A stretch of 64,000 bases of DNA from assembly GCF_030811715.1 (NCBI RefSeq), contig NZ_JAUSRH010000017.1, positions 1-64,000 of the forward strand. Reading direction: 5' to 3'. The stretch's first letter is position 1. The number at the start of each line of letters is the position of its first letter. Shown here in pieces: positions 7,280-15,915 of the stretch. The notes under the pieces were generated by a model. That model saw only the letters and a list, made by a program, of their open reading frames with translations, had not been told where the DNA came from and did no database searches. Made by a program: the position numbers and the translations under genes. This DNA comes from Sinomonas atrocyanea (GTDB lineage Bacteria > Actinomycetota > Actinomycetes > Actinomycetales > Micrococcaceae).

Positions 7280-9009
7280 CGGGTGCCGCCGCCCTCCGGG
7301 GGCCGGGGTCCGTCCGGGTCCCCGGCGGCCGCGGCGTCCGCAGCCGCCGCGGTCGGCGCGTCGGCGTCGGGCGCGTCGATGGCGGCGAACTCGAACTCGT
7401 CCTCGCCGACCGCGGCGGCGATGTCCTCGGGCTTCATGGCCAGGCTCACGGCGTAGTAGAAGATCACGAGGCTGAAGCCGACGACGAAGAGGATGTCGAC
7501 CCATTCGGGGAGGATGTTCAGCGACCCGGTCCCGTAGCGTCCGAGCAGGCCCAGGACGACCAGGCCGATCAGCCAGGGCCAGATCCACGAGGCGGCGCGC
7601 CAGTCGAGGTCCCGGCGGAAGCGCAGGGACTTGGACCGGTGCAGCGCGATCTCGAAGATGACGCGGCCGATCAGGATCGCCGTGAGGATCTTCCAGATTG
7701 CCTCGAACCCGGACCAGTAGATGATGAGGTTTGCCGCGACGAACCCGAACGGGGTCAGGACCTGCGGCCACGGCACCCGGTAGGGGTGCTCGCGGCCGGC
7801 GTGCTGGCGGATGAGCGCCTCGAGGGAGACCGGGGCGAAGGCGTACATGATGGCCGTGGCGTCGGTGACGAGGCCCACGAGGGACTGCCAGCTCGGGAAC
7901 GGCAGGAGCGCGATGAGACCGATCACGAACGCGAGCACGATCGACCCGAACGGCACTCCGCGCTTGCTGACGGACGTGAGCCACGGCGGTAGGGCGTCGT
8001 CCTCCCCCAGCGCGTAGGAGATGCGGGCCGAGGTGCCGATGTACACGAGTCCGGTCCCGAACGGGGAGACGACCGCGTCGATCAGGAGGACGGTGGCGAG
8101 CCAGCCGGCGCCGGCGGCGAGGGCGAGGTCGTAGTACGGGCCGAAGGCGCCGGCGCCCAGCGGATTGTCCCAATTCTGGGCCACGTTGGCGGGATTGATT
8201 GCACCGATGAAGGCGACCTCGAGCAGGATGTAGACCGCCGCGCCGATGAGCATGGCGGTGATGATGGCCCGGGCGACGTCCTTCTTCGGGTTCCTCGCCT
8301 CGCCGGCCATCTGCGCTGCCTGCTCGAAGCCCTGCAGGGCGAAGACGACGCCGAGCGGGAGCGCGGCGAAGATCCCGTGGACCCCGTGGGGCGCGAAGCC
8401 GCCCGCACCCTGGCTGAAGTTCTGCGGGTGGAAGGTCAGGGCGATGATCACCACGATCGTCAGCGCGGGCACCGCGGCCTTCCAGATGACCACCGCGATG
8501 TTGCTGTCCGAGAGCCATTTGGCCCCCAGCAGGTTGACCACGGTGAACACGGCCAGGGCCAGTACCGCGATGAGGAGTCCGACGGGGGTGAGCGTCGAGT
8601 CGGCGTTGACGAGGTCGATGCCCTTGGCCCAGGGGGCGCTCTCGAGGTACGTGATGGCGCCCTCGACCTCGATCGGGGCGATCGTCACGGCCTGGAGGTA
8701 GCCGACCCAGCCCGCGGAGAACCCGGCGAGCGCCCCGAACGCGTAGAGGGGGTACCGGGCCGTCCCGCCGGCCACGGGGTAGGCGGCGCCGAGGTCCGCG
8801 TGGATCAGGGCGAGCACGATCAGCATGACCGCCGCGATGAGCCACGAGATGATCGACGCCGGCCCGGCCGACTTCGCGGCGCCGAGCGCCCCGAGCAGCC
8901 AGCCGGATCCGATGATCGAGCCTAGCGAGACGAACATGAGTCCCCAGAACCCGACGACACGCTTGAGGGGATGTCCGCCGTGCGTGGGGGTGACGACTTC
9001 CTGCGCCAT
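7276..9009 (-). CDS. APC family amino acid/polyamine permease
   Basis: 577 residues with about 12 hydrophobic segments between residues 20 and 530. The N-terminal 'GSIIGSGWLLG' is the substrate-binding helix 1 motif of the amino acid-polyamine-organocation superfamily. Transport of an amino acid or amine is expected; the substrate is unknown. The C-terminal 50 residues form an Asp/Ala/Pro-rich cytoplasmic tail, unusual for the family. The ATG was chosen for its ribosome site (GAAAGGGG on the minus strand) and for starting just before helix 1; the frame stays open far upstream but that part is not coding-like. A four-copy 16-bp repeat lies upstream. Confidence 0.9.
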   Translation of the reverse strand: MAQEVVTPTHGGHPLKRVVGFWGLMFVSLGSIIGSGWLLGALGAAKSAGPASIISWLIAAVMLIVLALIHADLGAAYPVAGGTARYPLYAFGALAGFSAGWVGYLQAVTIAPIEVEGAITYLESAPWAKGIDLVNADSTLTPVGLLIAVLALAVFTVVNLLGAKWLSDSNIAVVIWKAAVPALTIVVIIALTFHPQNFSQGAGGFAPHGVHGIFAALPLGVVFALQGFEQAAQMAGEARNPKKDVARAIITAMLIGAAVYILLEVAFIGAINPANVAQNWDNPLGAGAFGPYYDLALAAGAGWLATVLLIDAVVSPFGTGLVYIGTSARISYALGEDDALPPWLTSVSKRGVPFGSIVLAFVIGLIALLPFPSWQSLVGLVTDATAIMYAFAPVSLEALIRQHAGREHPYRVPWPQVLTPFGFVAANLIIYWSGFEAIWKILTAILIGRVIFEIALHRSKSLRFRRDLDWRAASWIWPWLIGLVVLGLLGRYGTGSLNILPEWVDILFVVGFSLVIFYYAVSLAMKPEDIAAAVGEDEFEFAAIDAPDADAPTAAAADAAAAGDPDGPRPPEGGGTR

Positions 9010-9099
9010 GGTGGCCGCCCCTTTCCGGGTTGAAGCCTGCCGGACCCTGCGGCCCGCCCCCAATGACTCCTCGAAGATAAGCCCGCCCTGATCTGCACG

Positions 9100-9163
9100 G
9101 AAGGGTCTGCGCGTCAAAGGGTCTGCGCACGAAAGGGTCTGCGCACAAAAGGGTCTGCGCGCC
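9100..9163. repeat. Four tandem 16-bp repeats between divergent genes
   Basis: Four uninterrupted 16-bp units with the shared core AAGGGTCTGCGC start at 9100, 9116, 9132 and 9148; variation is confined to the first base and the last three or four. They lie between the permease (minus) and the epimerase (plus), about 30 bp before the epimerase -10 box. They could be an operator array or a slippage-prone microrepeat. Confidence 0.85.
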
Positions 9164-9192
9164 CCGGGCCCTGCCCCACCCTGGCCGTGGGG

Positions 9193-9198
9193 TAGGTT
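9193..9198 (+). promoter_or_regulatory. Leaderless -10 box of the epimerase gene
   Basis: TAGGTT ends six bases before the ATG at 9205, and no ribosome site is present. This matches the actinobacterial leaderless pattern TANNNT-N6-RTG. Confidence 0.6.
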
Positions 9199-9204
9199 CG
9201 CACC

Positions 9205-10173
9205 ATGAGCCGCGTCGTCGTCATCGGTGCCACTGGGCACATCGGGTCCTACCTCGTGCCGCGCCTCGTGCGCGCGGGCCACGACGTCGTGGCGGTGAGC
9301 CGCGGGAACCGGGAGCCGTACGTCGACACCGCCGAGTGGGCCCTGGTGGAGCGCGTCACCGCGGACCGGGGCGCCGAGGAGGCGGCCGGCACGTTCGGCG
9401 GCCGGATCGCCGCCCTGGAACCCGACGCGGTGGTGGACCTCCTCTGCTTCACCCCCGAATCGGCGCAGCACCTCGTGGACGCCCTGCGCGCCACGCGGCC
9501 GCTCCTGCTCCACTGCGGGAGCATCTGGGTCCACGGCCGTGCGCTGCGCCTCCCCGTCACCGAGGACGAGCCGCGCACCCCGTTCGGCCCCTACGGGACG
9601 GGCAAGGCCCGGATCGAGGAGCTACTCCACCGCGAGACGCGCACCGGCGGGGTGCCCGCCGTCGTGCTGCACCCGGGCCACATCTCGGGCCCCGGCTGGC
9701 CCGTCATCACGCCCGCGGGCAATCTGGACGCCGAGGTGTGGCGGCGTCTGGCCACCGGCGAGCCGCAGGCGCTGCCGGACCGGGGCCTCGGGATCCTGCA
9801 CCATGTCCATGCCGACGACGTGGCGCAGGCCTTCGAGCTCGCGCTGCACCGGCCCGCGGCGGTCGGCTCGAGCTTCCATGTGGTCTCGGCGCAGGCCATG
9901 ACGCTGCACGGGCTCGCCGCCGGCGTCGCGGCCTGGTTCGGCCGCGAGCCCGTGCTCGAGTTCGTGGACGCCGCGGAGTTCGAGCACCGGTACGGGGCCG
10001 AGCATGCACGGGCCACGTACGAGCACACCGAGCGGAGCATCGCCGCGAGCATCGCCCGCGCCCGCGAGGTGCTCGGCTACTCGCCGCGCTACTCGTCGCT
10101 CGAGGCGCTCAAGGAGGCGCTGCGGTGGCTCGTGGACCACGGCCAGGTCGAGGTGGGCAGCCAGTCGTTCTGA
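9205..10173 (+). CDS. NAD-dependent epimerase/dehydratase family protein
   Basis: 322 residues. The N-terminal 'VIGATGHIGSYL' is the extended-SDR Rossmann motif GxxGxxG. The region around residues 110-140 has Ser followed by a 'PYGTGKA' element in place of the usual YxxxK, so the catalytic Tyr-x-x-x-Lys is probably 'YGTGK'. It would act on a nucleotide sugar or a similar hydroxy/keto substrate in the cytosol. ATG 9205 is leaderless. It converges on the DUF3817 gene with a 27-base gap. The exact substrate cannot be inferred. Confidence 0.82.
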   Translation: MSRVVVIGATGHIGSYLVPRLVRAGHDVVAVSRGNREPYVDTAEWALVERVTADRGAEEAAGTFGGRIAALEPDAVVDLLCFTPESAQHLVDALRATRPLLLHCGSIWVHGRALRLPVTEDEPRTPFGPYGTGKARIEELLHRETRTGGVPAVVLHPGHISGPGWPVITPAGNLDAEVWRRLATGEPQALPDRGLGILHHVHADDVAQAFELALHRPAAVGSSFHVVSAQAMTLHGLAAGVAAWFGREPVLEFVDAAEFEHRYGAEHARATYEHTERSIAASIARAREVLGYSPRYSSLEALKEALRWLVDHGQVEVGSQSF

Positions 10174-10200
10174 CCCGGCCCGTCGGCGGCGCCGGCCGCG

Positions 10201-10701
10201 TCAGCGGCCCCACTCGGTCGGCGGCCCGACCACGAGCAGCGCGGTGACGATCAGGGCCACGGCGGCCGCCATGCCGACGCCGAGCGCGACGGGGTGCGCG
10301 AGGAGCACCCGCAGGGCCCGGCTCGGGAAGGCGCGGTCGCGGGGATCGTCGGTGGGCTCCCGGCGCCAGGCCCCCTCGAGGTGGCCGCGGCGCTCGAGCC
10401 AGCGGTCGAACGGATAGGTCGCGTACGGCACCACGGCGGTAGCCACCGCGGCCGCGATACGGGCCAGGGGCCAGCGCTGGTTCACGCCCACGAGCGCGGC
10501 CGTCACGGCATAGGAGACGAACACGATGCCGTGCACCATGCCCGCCACCTGCACGGGCCAGTCGCCGAGCCTCACGGCGTACTTGAGCACCATGCCGAGG
10601 ATCAGCAGGGTCCAGGTGGCCATCTCGGCGAGGGCGAGGGTCCGGTAGAGGGAGCGGGGCGTGGCGGCGCGCGGCCGGTCCAGGGTCTTCAACGTGGTCA
10701 C
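10201..10701 (-). CDS. DUF3817 family integral membrane protein
   Basis: 166 residues with four hydrophobic segments and the 'LYRTLALAEMATW' and 'HGIVFVSYA' motifs typical of DUF3817 (YdzA-like) proteins of actinobacteria and Bacillus. The function is unknown. The C-terminal half adds a charged loop and one further membrane helix. GTG at 10701 was preferred to longer reading frames because the conserved domain begins just after it; a weak -10 (GAGGAT, 10708-10713) lies six bases upstream, so it may be leaderless. Confidence 0.78.
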   Translation of the reverse strand: MTTLKTLDRPRAATPRSLYRTLALAEMATWTLLILGMVLKYAVRLGDWPVQVAGMVHGIVFVSYAVTAALVGVNQRWPLARIAAAVATAVVPYATYPFDRWLERRGHLEGAWRREPTDDPRDRAFPSRALRVLLAHPVALGVGMAAAVALIVTALLVVGPPTEWGR

Positions 10702-10792
10702 CTGACCATCCTCGCCGAGGCGCACGACGGCGCGCGTCCACCTTTCGGTTGATCCTCGCCCCGGGCGGGGCTTCCCCGGGGAAGGGCCTCGG

Positions 10793-11731
10793 TCAGTAGC
10801 CGGCGGCGGCGTCGACGAGGCCCTCCAGCTGCTGGCCCGCCGAGTACCGGCGCAGGTTCTCGGCGAAGCGCTCACCGAGCAGCGGGCGGATCATCTCGAT
10901 CGTGTCCGCGGCGTGCGGGGTGATGAGCGCGTGCGGCTCGTCCCAGAGCGCGTGGCCGTCGGGCAGCGGCTCGGGGTCCGTGACGTCGAGCGCCGCGCCG
11001 GCGATCGTCCCGGACCGGAGCGCCGCGACCACCGCGTCGGTGTCGACGAGGCCGCCTCGGGCGATGTTCACGAGGATCGCGGTGGGCTTCATGAGCGCCA
11101 GCTCGGGGGCGCCGATGAGCTTGGAGGTGTCCGCGGTGAGGGCCGCGGCGACCACCACGACGTCGGCCTCCGGCAGCAGCTCGGCGAGGTGGGCCGGCGT
11201 CGTCGTGCTCCTCGCCCCGGCGACGGAGGCGCGCGTGCGGCGCACCACGTCGACGTCCATGTCGAAGACCCGGAAGAGGCGCAGGATCTCCAGGCCCACT
11301 CCGCCGGCGCCGATCACGAGCGCGCGCATCCCGTGCAGGGACGTGCCGGTCGCCGGACCCCAGGAGCGGGCGCGGGCGCGCTCGGGCAGGTGGCGCAGCA
11401 GCGCGAGGGAGAGGGCGAGCGCGTGCTCCGCGACCGGCTTGGCGTAGGCCCCCTTGGCGCTGGTCCACACCTTCCCCGGGTGCGCGGCGAGCGCGTCCGC
11501 ATAGGCCTCGATCCCGGCCGAGGGCAGCTGGACCCACCGGATCGAGGGAGTCGCATCGAGCACCCCGAGGAGGTCGTGCTTCGGGTTGCCGTGGTCGAGG
11601 GCCAGGACCTCCGGCTCCCCGTCGAGCCCGACCAGGGCTGCCCCTCCCGCCTCGATCGCCTCGGTCATGAACGGCAGCAGCTCGCCGTGGACGGCGACGC
11701 GGACGGGCGCGGACGGGGTCTGTGTGGTCAT
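10793..11731 (-). CDS. D-isomer-specific 2-hydroxyacid dehydrogenase
   Basis: 312 residues, NAD(P)-dependent and cytosolic. The Rossmann motif 'GAGGVGLEIL' lies at 141-150. The catalytic trio is visible: Arg225 in 'NIARGG', Glu254 in 'DPEPLP' and His273 in 'TPHAAD'. It resembles the phosphoglycerate dehydrogenase/glyoxylate-hydroxypyruvate reductase group and lacks an ACT domain, so a role outside serine synthesis is likely. ATG 11731 lies six bases after a minus-strand TAGTCT -10 box (11738-11743). It is divergent from the 2H phosphoesterase. Confidence 0.9.
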   Translation of the reverse strand: MTTQTPSAPVRVAVHGELLPFMTEAIEAGGAALVGLDGEPEVLALDHGNPKHDLLGVLDATPSIRWVQLPSAGIEAYADALAAHPGKVWTSAKGAYAKPVAEHALALSLALLRHLPERARARSWGPATGTSLHGMRALVIGAGGVGLEILRLFRVFDMDVDVVRRTRASVAGARSTTTPAHLAELLPEADVVVVAAALTADTSKLIGAPELALMKPTAILVNIARGGLVDTDAVVAALRSGTIAGAALDVTDPEPLPDGHALWDEPHALITPHAADTIEMIRPLLGERFAENLRRYSAGQQLEGLVDAAAGY

Positions 11732-11763
11732 AGGGCCAGACTAGCGGCGCCTACGATCAATGC
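11732..11763. promoter_or_regulatory. Second back-to-back leaderless promoter pair
   Basis: A minus-strand TAGTCT at 11738-11743 and a plus-strand TACGAT at 11752-11757 each end six bases before a start codon (ATG 11731, GTG 11764). The whole divergent control region is 32 bases. Confidence 0.65.
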
Positions 11764-12255
11764 GTGCACCGCTTCGCGATCGTCCTGCCCCTGGCTCCCA
11801 TGGCCGTCGGCGAGCGCTACGCGGTGCGGGACTGGCCCCTGCACATCACCGTGATGCCCGTGTTCACGACGTGGGCGAGCGCTGCGCAGCTCGCGGCGGA
11901 CATGGGTGCGGTGGCCGCCCGGACGGCACCGATCACCGCCGTCGCCGGCCCCGGGGAGCTGTTCGGCCCGCGGCACGACACCCCGGTGGCCCTCGTGGAT
12001 TCCCCCGAGGTCCGGGCCCTCCACCGCGACCTCGTCGAGGCGCTGGACATCCATGTGCCGACGTTCCGGCGCCCCGACTTCGCCGGCGACGGCTACCGCG
12101 CCCACATCACCGCGACCAGGCGCGGCGCCGCCGAGGAGGGCCGGCCGCTGCAGCTGGGCCAGCTCGCGCTCGTCGACATGGAGCCCGAGCCGGGTCAGGG
12201 GCGGCCTCTGGTGGTCGCGGTCGCCGGGCTCGCCCCGCCGGGGGGCGGCGCCTGA
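11764..12255 (+). CDS. 2H phosphoesterase (2'-5' RNA ligase / cyclic phosphodiesterase family)
   Basis: 163 residues. Two HxT motifs, His27-Ile-Thr29 and His114-Ile-Thr116, lie about 87 residues apart and form the paired active site of the 2H superfamily (LigT, CPDase). Members act on 2',3'-cyclic phosphates or 2'-5' linkages in RNA or small nucleotides. The length is right for a single-domain member. GTG 11764 is leaderless. The gene ends 13 bases from the convergent LysR gene. Confidence 0.85.
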   Translation: MHRFAIVLPLAPMAVGERYAVRDWPLHITVMPVFTTWASAAQLAADMGAVAARTAPITAVAGPGELFGPRHDTPVALVDSPEVRALHRDLVEALDIHVPTFRRPDFAGDGYRAHITATRRGAAEEGRPLQLGQLALVDMEPEPGQGRPLVVAVAGLAPPGGGA

Positions 12256-12268
12256 GCGGCACGCCGGT

Positions 12269-13192
12269 CTACGGTGCCGTGTGGAGGGACTCCTGGGCAC
12301 GTTCGGCGGTCGAGCGGAAGACCTCGGCGGCCTGCTGCGCCGCCGGGCTCAGGCGGCGGCCCGCGAGCTGGGCCAGGAGGATCCTCCGGGTGGGCGAGTT
12401 CACGATCGGCACGGTCGCGATGTCGGGACGCAGCGCGCTGAGCGCGAGCCGAGGTGCCAGGGCGATCCCGAGGCCCGCCGCGACCATGCCCTGGGTCTCG
12501 TTGTAGTCGTTCGCCGCCAGCGCGATGCGGGGTTCGAAGCCTGCCCCGCGGCAGAGGCGGCTGAGGACATCGGCCACCGGATGCTCGTCGCGGACCACCC
12601 ACTCCTGCTCCCGAAGCCGGCCCACGCGCACCGGACCGCCGCTGGCGAGGGCGTGCTCGCGGGGCACGAGGAGCACGGTCGGGTCCTCCATGAGAGGCGT
12701 GATGGCCAGCTCCTCGTCCTTGATGCGCTCCCACGGGTAGTCCCACAGGAGGGTCAGCTCGATGTCCCGGCGCTTGAGCCGCTCGATGAGCCCCGCGCGC
12801 CGGGCGCTGGCCACCGTGACGGCGACCCCGGGATGGCGCGCGCGGAAGGCGAGCACCACGTCCGGCATGAGGGAGGCGCCGACCGTGGGGAAGGTGCCCA
12901 GGCGCAGCTGCCCCCGCCGCAGGCCCGCGAACTCGCCCATCTCGGCGTGCGCCGCCTCGATCGTCCTGTCGATGTCGTCCGCGTAGCGCAGCAGCGCCGT
13001 GCCCGCCTCGGTGAGGACCACGCCTCGGGGGTGCCGCTCCACGAGCGCCACGCCCATCTCGCGCTCGAGCTTGGAGATCTGCTGGGAGACCGCGGACGTC
13101 GTGAAGGACAGGGCCGCCGCGGCGGAGGTCAGGGAGCCCAGACGGCCCACTTCCCGCAGGAGATGGAGCCGCCGCAGATCGAGATCAGCCAT
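12269..13192 (-). CDS. LysR family transcriptional regulator
   Basis: 307 residues with a winged helix-turn-helix at about 6-65 ('LTSAAAALSFTTSAVSQQISKLE') and a LysR substrate-binding domain from about 90. It faces the PrpF-like/DctA-like operon and is its most likely regulator. The promoter appears leaderless (TAAACT at 13199-13204, six bases to ATG), and an inverted repeat overlaps the expected -35, pointing to negative autoregulation. The ligand is probably the organic acid used by the operon. Confidence 0.92.
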   Translation of the reverse strand: MADLDLRRLHLLREVGRLGSLTSAAAALSFTTSAVSQQISKLEREMGVALVERHPRGVVLTEAGTALLRYADDIDRTIEAAHAEMGEFAGLRRGQLRLGTFPTVGASLMPDVVLAFRARHPGVAVTVASARRAGLIERLKRRDIELTLLWDYPWERIKDEELAITPLMEDPTVLLVPREHALASGGPVRVGRLREQEWVVRDEHPVADVLSRLCRGAGFEPRIALAANDYNETQGMVAAGLGIALAPRLALSALRPDIATVPIVNSPTRRILLAQLAGRRLSPAAQQAAEVFRSTAERAQESLHTAP

Positions 13193-13206
13193 GGCCCGAG
13201 TTTAGC

Positions 13207-13230
13207 AAGAGTAGAGGGAGGTCTACTTTT
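13207..13230. promoter_or_regulatory. LysR operator candidate
   Basis: AGTAGA-N6-TCTACT (13210-13227), with two further A/T pairs outside it, lies between the lysR -10 and the divergent operon. It covers where the lysR -35 should be (13222-13227). Confidence 0.55.
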
Positions 13231-13315
13231 CTGCGATTGTGCTGAAGCTTCGATGGCTCGATCGTAGAAGGAGCAGGCGCTGTGAGGCGCGCCACCCAGC
13301 GTGAAGGAGAGGACC

Positions 13316-14443
13316 GTGCAACTCCGCGGCCATTGGTACCGAGGCGGCACGAGCAAGTGCTGGCTCTTCGACGCCCAGGACGTCGCCCGGCACGCCGGCA
13401 GCCCCGCGGAGGTGCTCCACCTGCTGGCCGACGCGTTCGGCGCGGCGGATGCCCGGCAGCTCGACGGCGTCGGCGGCGGGACGTCGACCACCTCGAAGGC
13501 CGCCGTCATCACCGCGACCCCGGAGGGCCCCTCGGACCTCGACTACCTCTTCGCGCAGGTGGGGATCGGTGACCCCACCGTCGAGCTGGGGTCCAACTGC
13601 GGCAACTGCGCCACCGCCATCGCCCTCTACGCCGTCCAGTCCGGCATCGTCGCCGCGCAGGAGGGCACCACCCGGGTCCGGATGCGCAACCTCAACACCG
13701 GGGCCGTGCTGACGGGGACCATCGCGACTCCCGGCCGCTGCGTCCCCACCTCCGGCCGGGCGACCGTGCCGGGCAGCAGCGCGCTCGGAGTCCCCGTGAG
13801 CCTGTCCTTCCACTCCCCCTGGGGCGGGACGACCGGCAGCGTGCTGCCGACCGGCGAGCCGGTCGACGCGCTGGCGGTGGGACGGGCCACGCTGAACGTG
13901 ACCATGGTGGACGCCGGCGCCCCCGCAGCCCTGCTCCGGGCCGACGAGCTCGGGATCGACCTGTCCTCCATGGGCGCCGGCCTCGGGGGGCACCTCCCCC
14001 AGCTCGTCTCCGCCCGTGCCGCCGCCGGCCTGGCGATGGGCCTGAGGAAGCCGGAGGACCCGCCGCAGAACGCCATCCCGAAGGTCGGGGTGGTGGCCCC
14101 CGCGGCGGACTACACCGCAGCCGACGGCTCCCTCGTCACGGCCGGGAGCCACGACCTGCGCGTGCGCATGCTCTCGATGCTCGCGCCGCACCCCGCGATC
14201 GGCCTGACCTCGGCGGTCGCGGTCTCCCTCGCCGCCGCGGTGCCCGGATCGTTGGTGGCCGACGTGCTGCCGCAGTCCCGCACGGGCCAGCTGCTGCGCC
14301 TCGGCACCCCCGCCGGTGTCATCACCACCGAGGTGGTCACCGACGGCTCGGGAGCAGTCACCGAGGTCGCCCTCCACCGGGCGGCACGCCAGCTCGCGGT
14401 CGCCGACATCGACGTCGCACGCTCCATGGCCCAGACGGCCTGA
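13316..14443 (+). CDS. PrpF-like isomerase (2-methylaconitate/aconitate or oxalomesaconate isomerase family)
   Basis: 375 residues of the PrpF/DUF453 family, which has a diaminopimelate-epimerase fold. Motifs are 'YRGGTSKCW' near the N-terminus, 'GGGTSTTSKAAV' at about 60 and 'SNCGNCATAI' at about 90. Enzymes of this family isomerise C-C double bonds in tricarboxylates by proton transfer. GTG 13316 was chosen because AAGGAGAGG ends just before it (13304-13312) and the conserved sequence begins eight residues later. It is followed 55 bases on by a dicarboxylate-type carrier, suggesting uptake and use of an unsaturated tricarboxylic acid. The exact substrate is unknown. Confidence 0.85.
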   Translation: MQLRGHWYRGGTSKCWLFDAQDVARHAGSPAEVLHLLADAFGAADARQLDGVGGGTSTTSKAAVITATPEGPSDLDYLFAQVGIGDPTVELGSNCGNCATAIALYAVQSGIVAAQEGTTRVRMRNLNTGAVLTGTIATPGRCVPTSGRATVPGSSALGVPVSLSFHSPWGGTTGSVLPTGEPVDALAVGRATLNVTMVDAGAPAALLRADELGIDLSSMGAGLGGHLPQLVSARAAAGLAMGLRKPEDPPQNAIPKVGVVAPAADYTAADGSLVTAGSHDLRVRMLSMLAPHPAIGLTSAVAVSLAAAVPGSLVADVLPQSRTGQLLRLGTPAGVITTEVVTDGSGAVTEVALHRAARQLAVADIDVARSMAQTA

Positions 14444-14498
14444 CCCCTCTCCCCCCGGCCCCGCCACCAGCTGCGGGCCCCACCCAGGAAGTTGTTCA

Positions 14499-15809
14499 AT
14501 GAAGATCAAGTCCATCCTCGGACACCTCTATGTCCAGGTCCTCGTCGGCGTCGCGCTCGGCATCCTCGTCGGCGCCCTCTGGCCCGACCTCGGCTCCACG
14601 CTCCAGCCCCTCGGCGACGGCTTCGTCAAACTGGTGAAGTTCCTCATCGCCCCGATCGTCTTCTGCACGATCGTCAGCGGGATCACCTCGCTGACGGACA
14701 CCAAGAAGGTCGGGCCGACCCTGCTGCGCTCGCTCGGGCTCTTCTACACCCTCACGGCGCTGGCCCTCGCCCTCGGCCTCGCCGCGGTCCTCCTCTTCCA
14801 GCCCGGGGCCGGGATGCACATCGATCCCGCCCACCTCAACTCGTCCGTCGCGTCGAAGTACACGAGCCAGCTGCCCAGCAGCAACCCCGCCGACTTCCTG
14901 CTGAACATCATCCCCGCCACGTTCGTGGGGGCCTTCGCCAACGGCGAGGTTCTGCCCGTGCTCCTGGTCGCCCTCCTGTGCGGCTTCGCGTTCACCAAGC
15001 TCGGTGCGCCCGGCCGGCTCGCCCTCGACGTCGTCAACAGCTTCAACAAGCTCCTGTTCGTCGTCTTCGGCTACGTCATGAAGGTCGCCCCGATCGGCGC
15101 CTTCGGTGCCATGGCCTTCACCGTCGGCAAGTACGGCGCCCACTCGATCGGCAACCTCGGGATGCTCATCGTGGCCTTCTACGCGGCCTGCATCGCCTTC
15201 GTCGTGATCGGCCTGGGCATCCTCGCCAAGGTCACCGGGTTCAGCCTCTGGCGGCTCCTGCGCTACTTCAAGGACGAGTTCCTGATCGTCCTCGCCACCT
15301 CCTCCAGCGAGCCCGTGCTGCCGCGTCTGCTCGCCAAGCTCGAGCGGATCGGCTGCGAGCGCGGCGTCGTCGGGCTCGTCGTCCCGACCGGCTACTCGTT
15401 CAACCTCACCGGGACCGCCGTCTACCTCACGCTCGCCTCGATGTTCATCGCCCAGGCCTGCGACATCCACCTCAGCTGGGGCCAGATCCTCCTCATGCTC
15501 GGCATGATGCTGCTGACCTCGAAGGGCGCAGCCGGGGTCAGCGGCAGCGGTTTCGTCGCGCTCGTCGCCACGCTCACCGTCATGCCCACGCTCCCGGTTG
15601 CGGGCGTTGCGCTGATCGTTGGGATCGACCGGTTCATGAGCGAGGCGCGTGCCCTCACGAGCACGGCCTGCAACATCGTCTCCTGCATCGCCGTCGCACG
15701 CTGGGAGAAGGCCCTGGATGCGGAGGTCCTGCAGGCCGAGCTCACCTCCGGCTTCGTCCCCACCGAGACCGAGAAGCAGGCGCTCGCCGCCGCCGTCCCC
15801 GCCCACTGA
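14499..15809 (+). CDS. Dicarboxylate/amino acid:cation symporter (DctA-like)
   Basis: 436 residues with eight main membrane segments and two re-entrant loops. The serine-rich HP1 tip 'LATSSSEPVLPRL', 'TGYSFNLTGTA' (helix 7) and 'SKGAAGVSGSGF' (HP2) are the glutamate/C4-dicarboxylate carrier signatures. It should import di- or tricarboxylates with H+ or Na+. It is the second gene after the PrpF-like isomerase. ATG 14499 follows AGGAAG. The strong hairpin after it at 15823-15884 is the likely terminator. Confidence 0.93.
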   Translation: MKIKSILGHLYVQVLVGVALGILVGALWPDLGSTLQPLGDGFVKLVKFLIAPIVFCTIVSGITSLTDTKKVGPTLLRSLGLFYTLTALALALGLAAVLLFQPGAGMHIDPAHLNSSVASKYTSQLPSSNPADFLLNIIPATFVGAFANGEVLPVLLVALLCGFAFTKLGAPGRLALDVVNSFNKLLFVVFGYVMKVAPIGAFGAMAFTVGKYGAHSIGNLGMLIVAFYAACIAFVVIGLGILAKVTGFSLWRLLRYFKDEFLIVLATSSSEPVLPRLLAKLERIGCERGVVGLVVPTGYSFNLTGTAVYLTLASMFIAQACDIHLSWGQILLMLGMMLLTSKGAAGVSGSGFVALVATLTVMPTLPVAGVALIVGIDRFMSEARALTSTACNIVSCIAVARWEKALDAEVLQAELTSGFVPTETEKQALAAAVPAH

Positions 15810-15822
15810 CCCAGACAGGCCT

Positions 15823-15884
15823 CCCGGCGCCGGCTCGCGCAGCTCGCAACACGCACCCCGAGAGTCGGGGGAGCCGGCGCCGGG
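15823..15884. terminator. Long two-stem hairpin after the symporter gene
   Basis: A perfect 14-bp inverted repeat (15823-15836 with 15871-15884, CCCGGCGCCGGCTC) encloses a second hairpin CCCCGA-GAG-TCGGGG (15856-15870) that stacks directly on the right arm. No U tract follows. It probably ends the prpF-dctA transcript, but its size and position 31 bases before a tiny Cys-containing gene leave room for a cis-regulatory role. Confidence 0.65.
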
Positions 15885-15915
15885 AACACGTATCCTAGGA
15901 CAAAGGACGAAGACC

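Noticed and set aside
6011-9148. A 1045-codon minus-strand frame
   Set aside because: It overlaps the permease in a different frame and the multicopper oxidase antisense; Arg/Gly/His-rich shadow composition, no domain.
9010-9534. N-terminal extension of the APC permease frame upstream of 9009
   Set aside because: It would translate the 16-bp repeats and run antisense to the epimerase; the proper start has a ribosome site right before helix 1.
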